Of a stretch of DNA of 64,000 bases, positions 8,381 through 16,122 are shown piece after piece. Position 1 is the first letter of the stretch. Every line of letters starts with the position of its first letter. The DNA comes from Staphylococcus chromogenes. GTDB taxonomy: Bacteria; Bacillota; Bacilli; Staphylococcales; Staphylococcaceae. The stretch is from assembly GCF_029024625.1 (NCBI RefSeq), contig NZ_CP118953.1:806001-870000 (forward strand), written 5' to 3'. A program made the position numbers and the translations under genes. The notes beneath the pieces are model-generated. The model made no database searches, was not told the DNA's origin, and worked only from the letters and a program-made list of their open reading frames with translations.

Positions 8381-8435
8381 AAAAGATTGTTACTAACTTG
8401 AGCTCTGTAATTCAAGTGGGGTAACAATCTTTTTT
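8381..8435. terminator. Hairpin terminator between the 19-codon ORF and the NTF2-like gene
   Basis: Outer stem AAAAGATTGTTAC / GTAACAATCTTTT with an inner ACTTGAG / TTCAAGT pairing, followed by a T-run. The A-rich left flank also lets it serve the convergent minus-strand gene. Confidence 0.8.
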
Positions 8436-8436
8436 A

Positions 8437-8820
8437 TTATATATCTGTCACATTTGGTGTAATATAGACTGATTTAATTTGATTAATATTATTTTTAGGA
8501 TTTTCACCAAATGTCATCGTTAAAAGTGTTTTGGGAGTTTCGCGATAGTCTTGATTTTCTTGTGTGTACGCATAAAACATAATCATTTGATTTCCATGTA
8601 TGTGCGCACGATGAATCATTTCGAAATTCCATTGTAATTTAGGATCTGCACTTACTGCAGACATTCGTGTTGCGAGTAACTGGATAAGTCTTTTTTTATT
8701 GAGTGCAACAGGAACACCTAAATCGTTAATATAGTACGCAGAAACTGTGTCATCAATCATTTCTTTTACACGTTCTAAATCATGATTTTTCCAAGAATTG
8801 AGAAATGAGATATAAGGCAT
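8437..8820 (-). CDS. Small NTF2-like (SnoaL-type) protein
   Basis: 127 aa, soluble. The pattern FLNSWKNHDLERVKEMIDDTVSAYYIND, then NFEMIHRAHIHGNQMIMFYAYT and LLTMTFGE, resembles the cone-shaped NTF2/SnoaL fold. The start is the ATG after GAAAGAGG; an alternative start six codons upstream overlaps that site. No catalytic residues can be assigned and the family call is moderate. It appears monocistronic. Confidence 0.6.
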   Translation of the reverse strand: MPYISFLNSWKNHDLERVKEMIDDTVSAYYINDLGVPVALNKKRLIQLLATRMSAVSADPKLQWNFEMIHRAHIHGNQMIMFYAYTQENQDYRETPKTLLTMTFGENPKNNINQIKSVYITPNVTDI

Positions 8821-8938
8821 TGACGTAACCTCTTTCATACTGTTGTTGTAATAAATGTAACATATTTTTGTATTGATATGAATAATTAGGATTAAACATC
8901 ATTTGATAGGGTATAAGTTTTATAAGGTATGTTGTCTA

Positions 8939-8947
8939 TGTTATAAT
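8939..8947 (+). promoter_or_regulatory. Extended -10 promoter element for the one-TM protein gene
   Basis: TGTTATAAT is an extended -10 (TGN-TATAAT) located 45 bp before the ATG at 8992. No convincing -35 hexamer is seen, which is common for extended -10 promoters. Confidence 0.5.
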
Positions 8948-8991
8948 TTACTTAGACAGACTAAACAATGGGATTTAGAGGTGAAACAAGT

Positions 8992-9165
8992 ATGTTAAGA
9001 TTTATCGGTGGTATCTTTAAAGTATTCTTTGCTTTAATGCTTGTATTGACTGTACTTGTAGGTGCAACAGTGGCTGTTTTAGCTGTTGTATTTAAAAAAG
9101 ACTTTGAAGATATTGAGAACAAAACAAAACAAATTATTGCTGATATTGAAGCTAATCAAGCTTAA
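8992..9165 (+). CDS. Small single-span membrane protein (57 aa)
   Basis: One long hydrophobic segment (residues about 4-33) is followed by a charged helical tail (KKDFEDIENKTKQIIADIEA). An ATG at 8968 would add eight residues, but AGAGGTGA lies between the two, so the ATG at 8992 is chosen. A hairpin terminator follows directly. No family recognised beyond conserved small staphylococcal membrane proteins. Confidence 0.65.
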   Translation: MLRFIGGIFKVFFALMLVLTVLVGATVAVLAVVFKKDFEDIENKTKQIIADIEANQA

Positions 9166-9170
9166 TCTTA

Positions 9171-9201
9171 AACGAACACGAGACCGTGTTCGTTTTTTTC
9201 T
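9171..9201 (+). terminator. Terminator after the 57-aa membrane protein gene
   Basis: A perfect 10-bp stem AACGAACACG / CGTGTTCGTT with an AGAC loop and a run of T's. Confidence 0.85.
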
Positions 9202-9294
9202 TTTGAATTTAAAATTGTTCGTTTGCATAACATTTTGTCTACACTAATTAAGTTTAGTTGAATATTTTAAAATTTTAGTGATAGGGTGATGATT

Positions 9295-9864
9295 TTGTAT
9301 CGAAATCAAAATACATTAGTCTCATACAAATTAAATCAACAAACGACTTTTCAAGTTAAACAATTAGATAGACAACTGAGAAATTCGCATTTAGAAGAAA
9401 GCGTCCCTTTAAGTTTGATTGACACTATATTCAAATCACATCTTTTCGCTAGAAATATTACAATTGGGGTAAGCCAAGACCCAGAATTATTAAAGTGTGC
9501 TGAGAGATTTAAAAGACAGCTAGAAGATTATTTAAGTTATGATACTTTAACCCCTTCGATTGTTCAAATAGTGACGTGGAATGACGATAGTAGTAATATG
9601 AAAAAATTTGAACGTGCTTTTGTTGAAAACGACCCTGATCTTTGGTTTGTGTTTTCAAATGCGTTGGGCTTTTCTAGACTCTTAAAAAGGCTCTATCGTA
9701 ACGAGCGTTTTGATGCCTCACGTACTTATTGTATAAGTAATCTCTGTTCACATTATTTATTAGAATTACTTGGTAATAAATATTTTGAGGGAATAAAAGG
9801 GTTAACGCCGAGTGGCAAAGCATGGCATGTGCATCAAGGGGAAATTCAGATTTTATCTTCTTGA
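9295..9864 (+). CDS. Uncharacterised soluble protein (189 aa), probable TTG start
   Basis: I do not recognise the family with confidence. The protein is soluble with alternating strand/helix segments (NITIGVSQDPELLKCAERF, DLWFVFSNALGFSRLLKRL, CISNLCSHYLLELLG), loosely resembling a Rossmann or periplasmic-binding-protein-like alpha/beta fold. AGGGTGA is best spaced from a TTG at 9295 (MYRNQNTLV); an ATG at 9289 is too close to that site. It lies 72 bp before the lactonase gene on the same strand and may be transcribed with it. Confidence 0.6.
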   Translation: MYRNQNTLVSYKLNQQTTFQVKQLDRQLRNSHLEESVPLSLIDTIFKSHLFARNITIGVSQDPELLKCAERFKRQLEDYLSYDTLTPSIVQIVTWNDDSSNMKKFERAFVENDPDLWFVFSNALGFSRLLKRLYRNERFDASRTYCISNLCSHYLLELLGNKYFEGIKGLTPSGKAWHVHQGEIQILSS

Positions 9865-9936
9865 TATCAAGAAAGAATGAATATTTGTTAAAATAGAAAC
9901 GAACACTGAAAAAACTCGGAAAAAGGAGGGGTTCTT

Positions 9937-10977
9937 ATGACTGTACAAGGTTATATTGGATCCTATACAAAAAAAGAAGGTAAAGGTTTATATTATTTTG
10001 AACTTGATGAGAATCAAAATCGAATCACACAAATCGACACAGCTTATGAATTGAACGCTTCTACATATTTTGATATTTATAAAGATACACTTGTGGCGAT
10101 TACTAAAAATGATACGTATAGTGGCGTAGCGACATTTAAAATCAAAAGTGATGGACAATTAGAAAAAACAGGAGAATGCCTTGATTCGTTAAAAGGCTCC
10201 GGCTGTTACGTTGCATTTTCACCAGATGGTCAATTTGTCTTCGAAGCGGTATATGGTGATGGTATTGCACGGATTTATGAATTTGATGAAAAAAATCAAA
10301 AAGTCGTACGTTTAATTGAAGAAGTTTATCACGAATATCCAAAAGGTCCAAATGTTGACCGTCAAGATCAATCACACGTCCATTATTTAGAAGTCACACC
10401 TGAAGAGAAGTACGTGGTAGCGGTGGATTTAGGGTCCGATTTACTCGTGACTTATCACTATGGCACAAAAGGACTAGAAGTCGCACACCGTACTGAAATG
10501 CTCCCTGGTGACGGACCACGTCATATTGCTTACCATCAATCAGGTCGATATGCTTATGTGGTTAATGAGTTATCCAATACTGTAGTAGTCATGTCATACC
10601 ACGACGGGCAATTTCAACCTTTAGAACGTCATTTGACGATTCCAGAAGCCTTTTTACAACCTACAAAACTTGCAGCAGTGCATCTTTCAGAAGATCAAAA
10701 GTTTTTATATATTAGTAATCGTGGGCATGATAGCATTGCGATATTTAAAATTTTAGAAGATGGTGCAAAATTACAGCTCGTGGATATAGTCTCAACGGGC
10801 GATGTATTTCCACGTGACTTTAACATTTCTCCATCAGGAAAACAGCTCGTTGTGGCCCATGAGCAGGGTGATTCTAAAGTTGTCGTATTTGAGAGAAATA
10901 TTGAAAATGGTACTTTAACTAAAAAAGATGATGCAGCATTTGCCGCTGAAGGTGTTTGCGTGAAATTTAATGCATAG
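9937..10977 (+). CDS. Lactonase-family beta-propeller protein (6-phosphogluconolactonase-like)
   Basis: 346 aa with seven WD-like blades (GYIGSYTKKEGKGLYYFELDE, VAFSPDGQFVFEAVYGDG, HVHYLEVTPEEKYVVAVDLG, PRHIAYHQSGRYAYVVNEL), the signature of the YbhE/Pgl family (PF10282). Family members hydrolyse 6-phosphogluconolactone to 6-phosphogluconate, the product GntK also makes. The start follows AAAAGGAGGGG. The exact substrate is inferred from the family. A copy of the repeated hairpin follows at 11052. Confidence 0.85.
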   Translation: MTVQGYIGSYTKKEGKGLYYFELDENQNRITQIDTAYELNASTYFDIYKDTLVAITKNDTYSGVATFKIKSDGQLEKTGECLDSLKGSGCYVAFSPDGQFVFEAVYGDGIARIYEFDEKNQKVVRLIEEVYHEYPKGPNVDRQDQSHVHYLEVTPEEKYVVAVDLGSDLLVTYHYGTKGLEVAHRTEMLPGDGPRHIAYHQSGRYAYVVNELSNTVVVMSYHDGQFQPLERHLTIPEAFLQPTKLAAVHLSEDQKFLYISNRGHDSIAIFKILEDGAKLQLVDIVSTGDVFPRDFNISPSGKQLVVAHEQGDSKVVVFERNIENGTLTKKDDAAFAAEGVCVKFNA

Positions 10978-11051
10978 AAATACTCAGTTACAAACAGTAA
11001 AGATTTGCAAAATATAAAGGGTTAGAAGTTAGAGCGCGCCTCAATTGAGAA

Positions 11052-11089
11052 AGCCATCAAAATTTATCTTAGCATAAATTTTGATGGCT
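11052..11089. repeat. 38-bp repeated hairpin, copy 2
   Basis: Perfect 15-bp arms AGCCATCAAAATTTA / TAAATTTTGATGGCT with the 8-nt loop TCTTAGCA, then ATTTTGATGCAACTTA. It lies between the convergent lactonase and aldehyde dehydrogenase genes. The sequence after it (to about 11225) resembles that after copy 6. Confidence 0.88.
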
Positions 11090-11225
11090 ATTTTGATGCA
11101 ACTTAATTCAGGAAATTTGAGTGGGTAAAGAAACATTTATAACTTTAGGGTTATAAAATAGTAATTTTGATTCATGCCTTAGCTGTAGACGTAACACTAT
11201 ATCCATTTTGCAAAGAATAGCTACT
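11090..11225. repeat. Diverged long repeat tail shared with 62876-63050
   Basis: The stretch ATTTTGATGCAACTTAATTC, then TTGAGTGGGTAAAG, TTTATAACTTTAG, CCTTAGCTGTAGAC and TCCATTTT is matched in the same order after hairpin copy 6, with substitutions and small gaps. By eye about three quarters of bases agree up to about 11185, then similarity fades. No protein is encoded. It looks like a decayed copy of a larger element. Confidence 0.55.
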
Positions 11226-11272
11226 ACCTTTCAATCGACTTCGCAAATAATGTGTTTTCTTCAAGTTCCTTA

Positions 11273-12655
11273 TTACTTTTTCTTAGAAAATAAGTGTTTT
11301 ACTGTTTTCAATTTATCTTTATAAGGTGGGAATAATAGCCCCGTTTCAAGTTTAGTGGTTTTAAAGATATAGGGTTTTTCATGTGAAAACGTGTCAAAAG
11401 TATATTTTCCATGATATCTACCGATTCCAGAAGCTCCTACACCGCCAAACGGTAAGTTCGCATTTGCCAATTGCAACATAGTATCATTCACAGCACCACT
11501 ACCAAAAGAGAGTGTTTCTAAAATACGATTAGAGACATTTTCGTCTTCTGAAAATACATAGAGGGCAAGGGGCTTCGGTAAAGTTTTTAACCAGTCCATC
11601 GTATTGTCTAAGGATTGATAAGTGATGATCGGTAAAATAGGACCGAAAATCTCCTCTTGCATGATGAAATCGTCTGCTTCTATATCATCTAATACTGTCG
11701 GCTCGATCAGACGATGTTCAGCGTCTTGATAACCGCCAATAACGATATTTTCTTTATGAACCTCTAATAAATGAGACAATCGTTGAAAATGTTTGTCATT
11801 GACGATTCGACCTAAATCTTGACTTTCGTAAGGGCGTTTTCCATAAAATTCTGTAAGGGTTGTCTTTATAGCCAATAAAAATGCCTCTTTGACTGATTCT
11901 TCAATAAGTACATAATCCGGGGCGACACACGTCTGACCCACGTTCATAAATTTACCAAAACAAATACGTTCACTAGCGACTTTAAGATTTGCCGTTTTAT
12001 CAATAATCGTTGGAGATTTGCCACCCAACTCTAATGTCACTGGTGTTAAATGTTTGGCTGCAGCTTCATAAACGATTTGTCCTACCTTTGTGCTTCCTGT
12101 GAAAAATATGTGATCAAAAGGGAGAGAGAGTAGCGCTTCTATTTGTTCTTTACCGCCTTGAACAACAGATACATATTCTTTTTCAAAAGTATCCTCGATA
12201 ATTAATTGAATAACTTCTGCAACGTGAGGGGTCAGTTCTGACGGTTTAATTATTGCGGTGTTTCCTGCTGCAATCGCACCTATAAGCGGTTCCATCACCA
12301 ATTGAAATGGATAATTGAAAGGACCGATGATTAACACGGTTCCTAAGGGTTCTTTCATCATAAAACTTTTGGCAGGAAATAAGAAAAAGGGCGTATCGAT
12401 TGCACGCTTTTTACTCCATTTTTTTAGATTTTTACGGTAATAGCTAATTGAATTCAAAATGTAGCCAATTTCTGTCGCATAAGCTTCTACCTTATTTTTG
12501 CCCAAATCTTTTTCTAAAGCTGCATATAAATCTTTTTCATGTTTTTTGATACTTTTCTTTAAAGATTTGAGTTTTTGTTTTCTTGTATCTATTGGTCGTG
12601 TGGCTAAAGTTCGAAAATAATTTTGTGAGGCCTCAAAAAGTAAACGCTCATTCAT
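11273..12655 (-). CDS. aldH: Aldehyde dehydrogenase family protein (class 3 type)
   Basis: 460 aa, NAD(P)-dependent oxidation of an aldehyde to its acid. The active-site motifs are LELGGKSPTII (glutamate base) and NVGQTCVAPDYVLIE (catalytic Cys), with FTGSTKVG for the cofactor. The hydrophobic, lysine-rich C-terminus fits the membrane-associated class 3/YwdH-type aldehyde dehydrogenases. The start is MNERLLFEASQ after AGGAGTGATATCA. Monocistronic; the substrate is unknown. Confidence 0.85.
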   Translation of the reverse strand: MNERLLFEASQNYFRTLATRPIDTRKQKLKSLKKSIKKHEKDLYAALEKDLGKNKVEAYATEIGYILNSISYYRKNLKKWSKKRAIDTPFFLFPAKSFMMKEPLGTVLIIGPFNYPFQLVMEPLIGAIAAGNTAIIKPSELTPHVAEVIQLIIEDTFEKEYVSVVQGGKEQIEALLSLPFDHIFFTGSTKVGQIVYEAAAKHLTPVTLELGGKSPTIIDKTANLKVASERICFGKFMNVGQTCVAPDYVLIEESVKEAFLLAIKTTLTEFYGKRPYESQDLGRIVNDKHFQRLSHLLEVHKENIVIGGYQDAEHRLIEPTVLDDIEADDFIMQEEIFGPILPIITYQSLDNTMDWLKTLPKPLALYVFSEDENVSNRILETLSFGSGAVNDTMLQLANANLPFGGVGASGIGRYHGKYTFDTFSHEKPYIFKTTKLETGLLFPPYKDKLKTVKHLFSKKK

Positions 12656-12781
12656 TGATATCACTCCTATTTAGTGAGTCAGTTAGAACCCATGGAATTT
12701 AAAAAAACTGTGACGTTAAGTTGGACTTTGCATGTTTAGTACGTATATTAAAGTTCGTAATGCTTTATTGATAAAAGGAAA

Positions 12782-12808
12782 GGGCAAGAACAATAGTTGT
12801 CCTAGCCC
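12782..12808 (-). terminator. Terminator of the ppaC-GNAT transcription unit
   Basis: The inverted repeat GGGC-AAGAACAA / TTGTCCTA-GCCC pairs better as minus-strand RNA (G-U in place of A-C) and is followed there by TTTCCTTTT. It lies 47 bp beyond the GNAT stop codon. Confidence 0.6.
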
Positions 12809-12854
12809 CGTTGAATGTTTGCTCGTCATAGCCTTGAACTACACGTGCGCTAAT

Positions 12855-13142
12855 TTATAGTGACGATTTTAATAAATGTTGTAAAGATGCATCACGTTCA
12901 AATTGTACACGTACATATGAGCAAGAAGGAATAATTTGTAACTGTTCATTTTGTGCTTTTTCAATCACCGCATTGAACAACTGTTTTGCAACGCCACTCC
13001 CTCTAAGACTCGGATCTACGAATGTATGTGTCACGTCAATAGTATCTTCTTCTACGAACGTATATGTGATTTCAGCTTGTGGAGAAGTTTCATCTTCACC
13101 AATGTAGAATTTATTACGTCCAGCTTGAACGGTTAATGGCAT
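12855..13142 (-). CDS. Small GNAT-like N-acetyltransferase (YidJ/NATD1 type)
   Basis: 95 aa, matching the short N-acetyltransferase-like fold: ITYTFVEEDTIDVTHTFVDPSLRGSGVAKQLFNAVIEKA, with an acetyl-CoA-binding RGSGVA loop, then IIPSCSYVRVQFE. The substrate is unknown. It starts 19 nt after the ppaC stop with its own AAGGTGA site and so probably shares the ppaC transcript. Confidence 0.82.
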   Translation of the reverse strand: MPLTVQAGRNKFYIGEDETSPQAEITYTFVEEDTIDVTHTFVDPSLRGSGVAKQLFNAVIEKAQNEQLQIIPSCSYVRVQFERDASLQHLLKSSL

Positions 13143-13161
13143 GTTTTCACCTTCATTTCAA

Positions 13162-14085
13162 TTAAGATAAAGCGTCTGTTACTTGAGGAACAATTTGCTT
13201 TTTACGTGAAACGACGCCAGGTAAAAATGCAGTGTTGTTGTCGAGTGTTGTATTAAATGCACTTGCGATTTTGTCTGTGTCTGCACCAGCAACTAAAATT
13301 TTAGAATCGCTGTTTAAAATATCAGTTACGACTAAAATGAATGACGTATAATTTTCATCAGCAATTTCTTTGTTCATTGCATTTTCTAGTGCTTCTTGAC
13401 GTTGCATCACTTCATCAATATCAACCGTATTTACTTGTGCGATACGCACTGTGCTTTCACCGATATTGAATGATTTAGCATCTTTATTTAATAATTGGGC
13501 TTCAGTACTGTCTTTTGTAGAAGCACCTGCTTTTAACATGTCTAATCCATATTGGTCGACATCAACATCAGCAATAGAAGCTAACGCACGTGCAGCATTG
13601 ACATCTTGTTCTGTACATGTTGGTGATTTGAATAATAAACTATCTGAAACAATCGCTGAAATCATAAGACCCGCAATTTCAGGTTTAATTTCATAACCAC
13701 GTTCATTATACATTTTATATAAAATTGTAGCCGTACAACCCACAGGCTCTGCGCGGTAGTAAAGTGGACCAGCAGTTTCGAAGTTAGCAATACGGTGATG
13801 GTCGATAACATGTTTCACAGTTGCTTTTTCAATTGTTTCAGCACTCTGTTGGAACTCATTATGGTCCACTAAGATGACATCTTGATCTGTTAAATCATCT
13901 GAAAGTAATTCAGGTGCCTCAACTTTAAAGTAATCTAATGCGTATTGTGTTTCAGGAGCGACATCACCTAAACGATAGGCTTTCGCTTCATTATTTCCAT
14001 GTAAATGTTCAAAGTCTGCCATAATAATGGCTGATGTGATTGCATCTGTATCTGGGTTTTGATGTCCAAAAATATATGTTGTCAT
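13162..14085 (-). CDS. ppaC: Manganese-dependent inorganic pyrophosphatase (family II, DHH)
   Basis: 307 aa, hydrolyses pyrophosphate to phosphate in the cytosol. Metal-binding motifs are FGHQNPDTDAITSA at the N-terminus, VDHNE, and the DHH motif in VIDHHRI at about residue 97. The C-terminal DHHA2 domain ends with PGVVSRKKQIVPQV. Length is normal for the family. AAGGAG precedes the ATG. It lies 63 bp after pncA on the same strand; the two may be co-transcribed. Confidence 0.95.
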   Translation of the reverse strand: MTTYIFGHQNPDTDAITSAIIMADFEHLHGNNEAKAYRLGDVAPETQYALDYFKVEAPELLSDDLTDQDVILVDHNEFQQSAETIEKATVKHVIDHHRIANFETAGPLYYRAEPVGCTATILYKMYNERGYEIKPEIAGLMISAIVSDSLLFKSPTCTEQDVNAARALASIADVDVDQYGLDMLKAGASTKDSTEAQLLNKDAKSFNIGESTVRIAQVNTVDIDEVMQRQEALENAMNKEIADENYTSFILVVTDILNSDSKILVAGADTDKIASAFNTTLDNNTAFLPGVVSRKKQIVPQVTDALS

Positions 14086-14147
14086 AGTTCAAACTCCTTA
14101 TATTTATACTAATGTTTTCTTAAATATTTTATCATGCAAAGTACGTG

Positions 14148-14699
14148 TTATTCCACCGTTGCGCCTAGTGTATCTTTAAAATGAGTTAATGCCCATTCGT
14201 GTCCTTGTGAATTAAAAGAGGCAACGCCATCTTTAGGAATAATTAATTGATAATTTAAATTGTAAGCCGTAGCAGCCGTGTGTAATACACAAATATCTGT
14301 GCATACACCGACAATTTCTAAAGTATCAATTTTTCTTTCCCGAAGTAGTGTGTCTAACGGTGTACCGAAAAACGAATCATATCGACGTTTATCGATAAAA
14401 AAGACATGATTTTCATGTTTAATGTCCTGATAAATGGCACCTACCTGACCGTATAAATCACGACCTTCAGTACCGATGATATTATGTGGAGGAAAACTTT
14501 TAGACTCTGGATGGGTTGGGTCGTTTTCGTAATGTAAGTCCATCATAAAAAAAATATTCTCATTGGCTTCATGATAATGTTTAATACGTTCAACGAGATA
14601 ACCCTCAATGGCTTGACCCGCTCCCCCACAAGTCAATTTTCCACTGTCAGCGATAAAGTCATTAGAATAGTCAACAATAATTAATGCTTTTTTTGACAT
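14148..14699 (-). CDS. pncA: Isochorismatase-family cysteine hydrolase, probable nicotinamidase
   Basis: 183 aa. The nicotinamidase pattern is complete: Asp10 in IIVDYSNDF, metal ligands in MDLHYENDPTH (Asp54, His56, His63), Lys104 in IDKRRYDSF, and the nucleophile Cys137 in GVCTDICV. It would convert nicotinamide to nicotinate, which pncB and nadE (18189-20472) turn into NAD. The start follows AGGAGG. Related isochorismatase-like hydrolases share the triad, so the substrate is inferred from motifs and neighbourhood. Confidence 0.85.
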   Translation of the reverse strand: MSKKALIIVDYSNDFIADSGKLTCGGAGQAIEGYLVERIKHYHEANENIFFMMDLHYENDPTHPESKSFPPHNIIGTEGRDLYGQVGAIYQDIKHENHVFFIDKRRYDSFFGTPLDTLLRERKIDTLEIVGVCTDICVLHTAATAYNLNYQLIIPKDGVASFNSQGHEWALTHFKDTLGATVE

Positions 14700-14730
14700 A
14701 ACGTCCTCCTAAAAATGGGTATATTATCTG

Positions 14731-14747
14731 TAAACAAGAGATGTTTA
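14731..14747. promoter_or_regulatory. Palindrome between pncA and the beta-helix gene
   Basis: TAAACA-AGAGA-TGTTTA is an imperfect 17-bp inverted repeat midway between two divergent genes, near AT-rich promoter-like sequence (TATAGTATAA). It could be an operator for either gene. It does not match the NiaR or NrtR operators I know. Confidence 0.25.
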
Positions 14748-14781
14748 TAGTATAACCTAAATACGAAAGGATACTACATTT

Positions 14782-15885
14782 ATGTTTAAAAATGTTAAAG
14801 ATTTTGGTGCAAAAACGAAAAATAAATGGAAAGATACGATTGGGATTCAACGTGCATTAACGAAAGTAGCACAACACGGGGGTGGCACTGTCTTCATTCC
14901 TAATGGAGAATACCATATTGCAAAGGCTTTAAAAATATATCATAATACTAAATTGAAACTTGATCCAGAAGCGATTTTATTACGTAAAGGAAAAGATGCA
15001 TTACTGAAGAATGGTTCGAGTCGTAAAAAATATTACCGTTATGAAGGGAATGGCCATATAAAAATAGAAGGGGGCACCTTCGATATGAACGGTAATGAAT
15101 ACCCTTATAACAATACAGCGATGTGTCTTGGACATGCACGTGAAGTAGAAGTGGCTCACGTGACTTTCAAAAATATTGTAGGGGGTCATGGAATTGATGC
15201 TTGTGGATTGGATGGTGTGCACATCCATGACTGTCAGTTTTTAGGTTTTGCAGATTATGTTGGAGATCGTTCTTTTTCAGAAGCGATTCAACTAGATTTA
15301 TTTGTAGAAGGTGCATTTCCTAAATTTGGCATTAATGATGGCACAATTACTAAAAATGTAGTTATTGAAAGATGTTACTTCGGAAATTCTGGCGAAGGGG
15401 CGATGGGGCCTTGGAATCGCGCTATAGGCTCGCATGCAAGTCGCCTATTTCATTTTTATGAAAATATAGTTATTCAAGATAATGTTTTCGAAGCGACGAA
15501 AGACTACGCATTAACACCGTTAAAAGCAAAAAATGTATACATTGTCAACAATACCTTCAAGAATTGTGCAGGTGCACTGAGATATCTAGGTGTTTATAAG
15601 GGGAAAAATATGTATTCATTTGATGGACGTATCGAAGGTAAAGAAGGCGGCAAGGGTCTCATTTTTATGAATAATAGAGTCGAAAATGTATCTCATCAAG
15701 ATACATTGCACATTAGAAGTCATAAAGAGGCACCCCATCAACATATCGAAATTTTAAATAACGTATTTATAGGTACGATGAGTCCTATTCAATTAACGGC
15801 AATTGACCATGTCGCACTATTTAAAAATGAAAATTTACCGGAACTACGTCAACAAAGTGTTAATGACTTAAGATGTGATGCGTAG
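14782..15885 (+). CDS. Right-handed parallel beta-helix protein (pectate-lyase-like fold)
   Basis: 367 aa. It begins with the pectate-lyase/glycosidase-type opening FKNVKDFGAKTKNKWKDTIGIQRAL, then GGGTVFIPNGEYHI. It continues with repeated strand units such as HIKIEGGTFDMNG, VEVAHVTFKNI, VHIHDCQFLGF, IVIQDNVFEAT and VYIVNNTFKNC. No signal peptide, anchor or LPXTG is present, unlike most secreted polysaccharide-active members. The fold is confident; substrate and location are not. Phage tail-spike-like proteins share the fold, but no phage genes surround it. Confidence 0.75.
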   Translation: MFKNVKDFGAKTKNKWKDTIGIQRALTKVAQHGGGTVFIPNGEYHIAKALKIYHNTKLKLDPEAILLRKGKDALLKNGSSRKKYYRYEGNGHIKIEGGTFDMNGNEYPYNNTAMCLGHAREVEVAHVTFKNIVGGHGIDACGLDGVHIHDCQFLGFADYVGDRSFSEAIQLDLFVEGAFPKFGINDGTITKNVVIERCYFGNSGEGAMGPWNRAIGSHASRLFHFYENIVIQDNVFEATKDYALTPLKAKNVYIVNNTFKNCAGALRYLGVYKGKNMYSFDGRIEGKEGGKGLIFMNNRVENVSHQDTLHIRSHKEAPHQHIEILNNVFIGTMSPIQLTAIDHVALFKNENLPELRQQSVNDLRCDA

Positions 15886-15977
15886 TTTAAAATGATAGGT
15901 TGTGCTTTTCCTAATATTTCTAATAAAAGAATTCTTTTAGCACCTATAGATATGATATAGAAAAAAGTTGAATTAAA

Positions 15978-16015
15978 AGCCATCAAAATTTACACGTAGA
16001 TAAATTTTGATGGCT
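15978..16015. repeat. 38-bp repeated hairpin, copy 3
   Basis: Perfect 15-bp arms AGCCATCAAAATTTA / TAAATTTTGATGGCT with the 8-nt loop CACGTAGA and a following ATTTTAAT. It lies between the convergent beta-helix gene and pheA. Confidence 0.88.
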
Positions 16016-16122
16016 ATTTTAATAAAGAAAATTGATGTCGCATAGATGATTATACTTAGTCACGTTTAGAAAGTACCCCAAACGGACTATAATGAAGAGC
16101 ACTTTATAGACAGTCTTTTGAA

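Noticed and set aside
14782..15885. Prophage remnant suggested by the beta-helix protein
   Set aside because: No phage structural, lysis, integrase or attachment sequences surround it; flanking genes are core chromosome.
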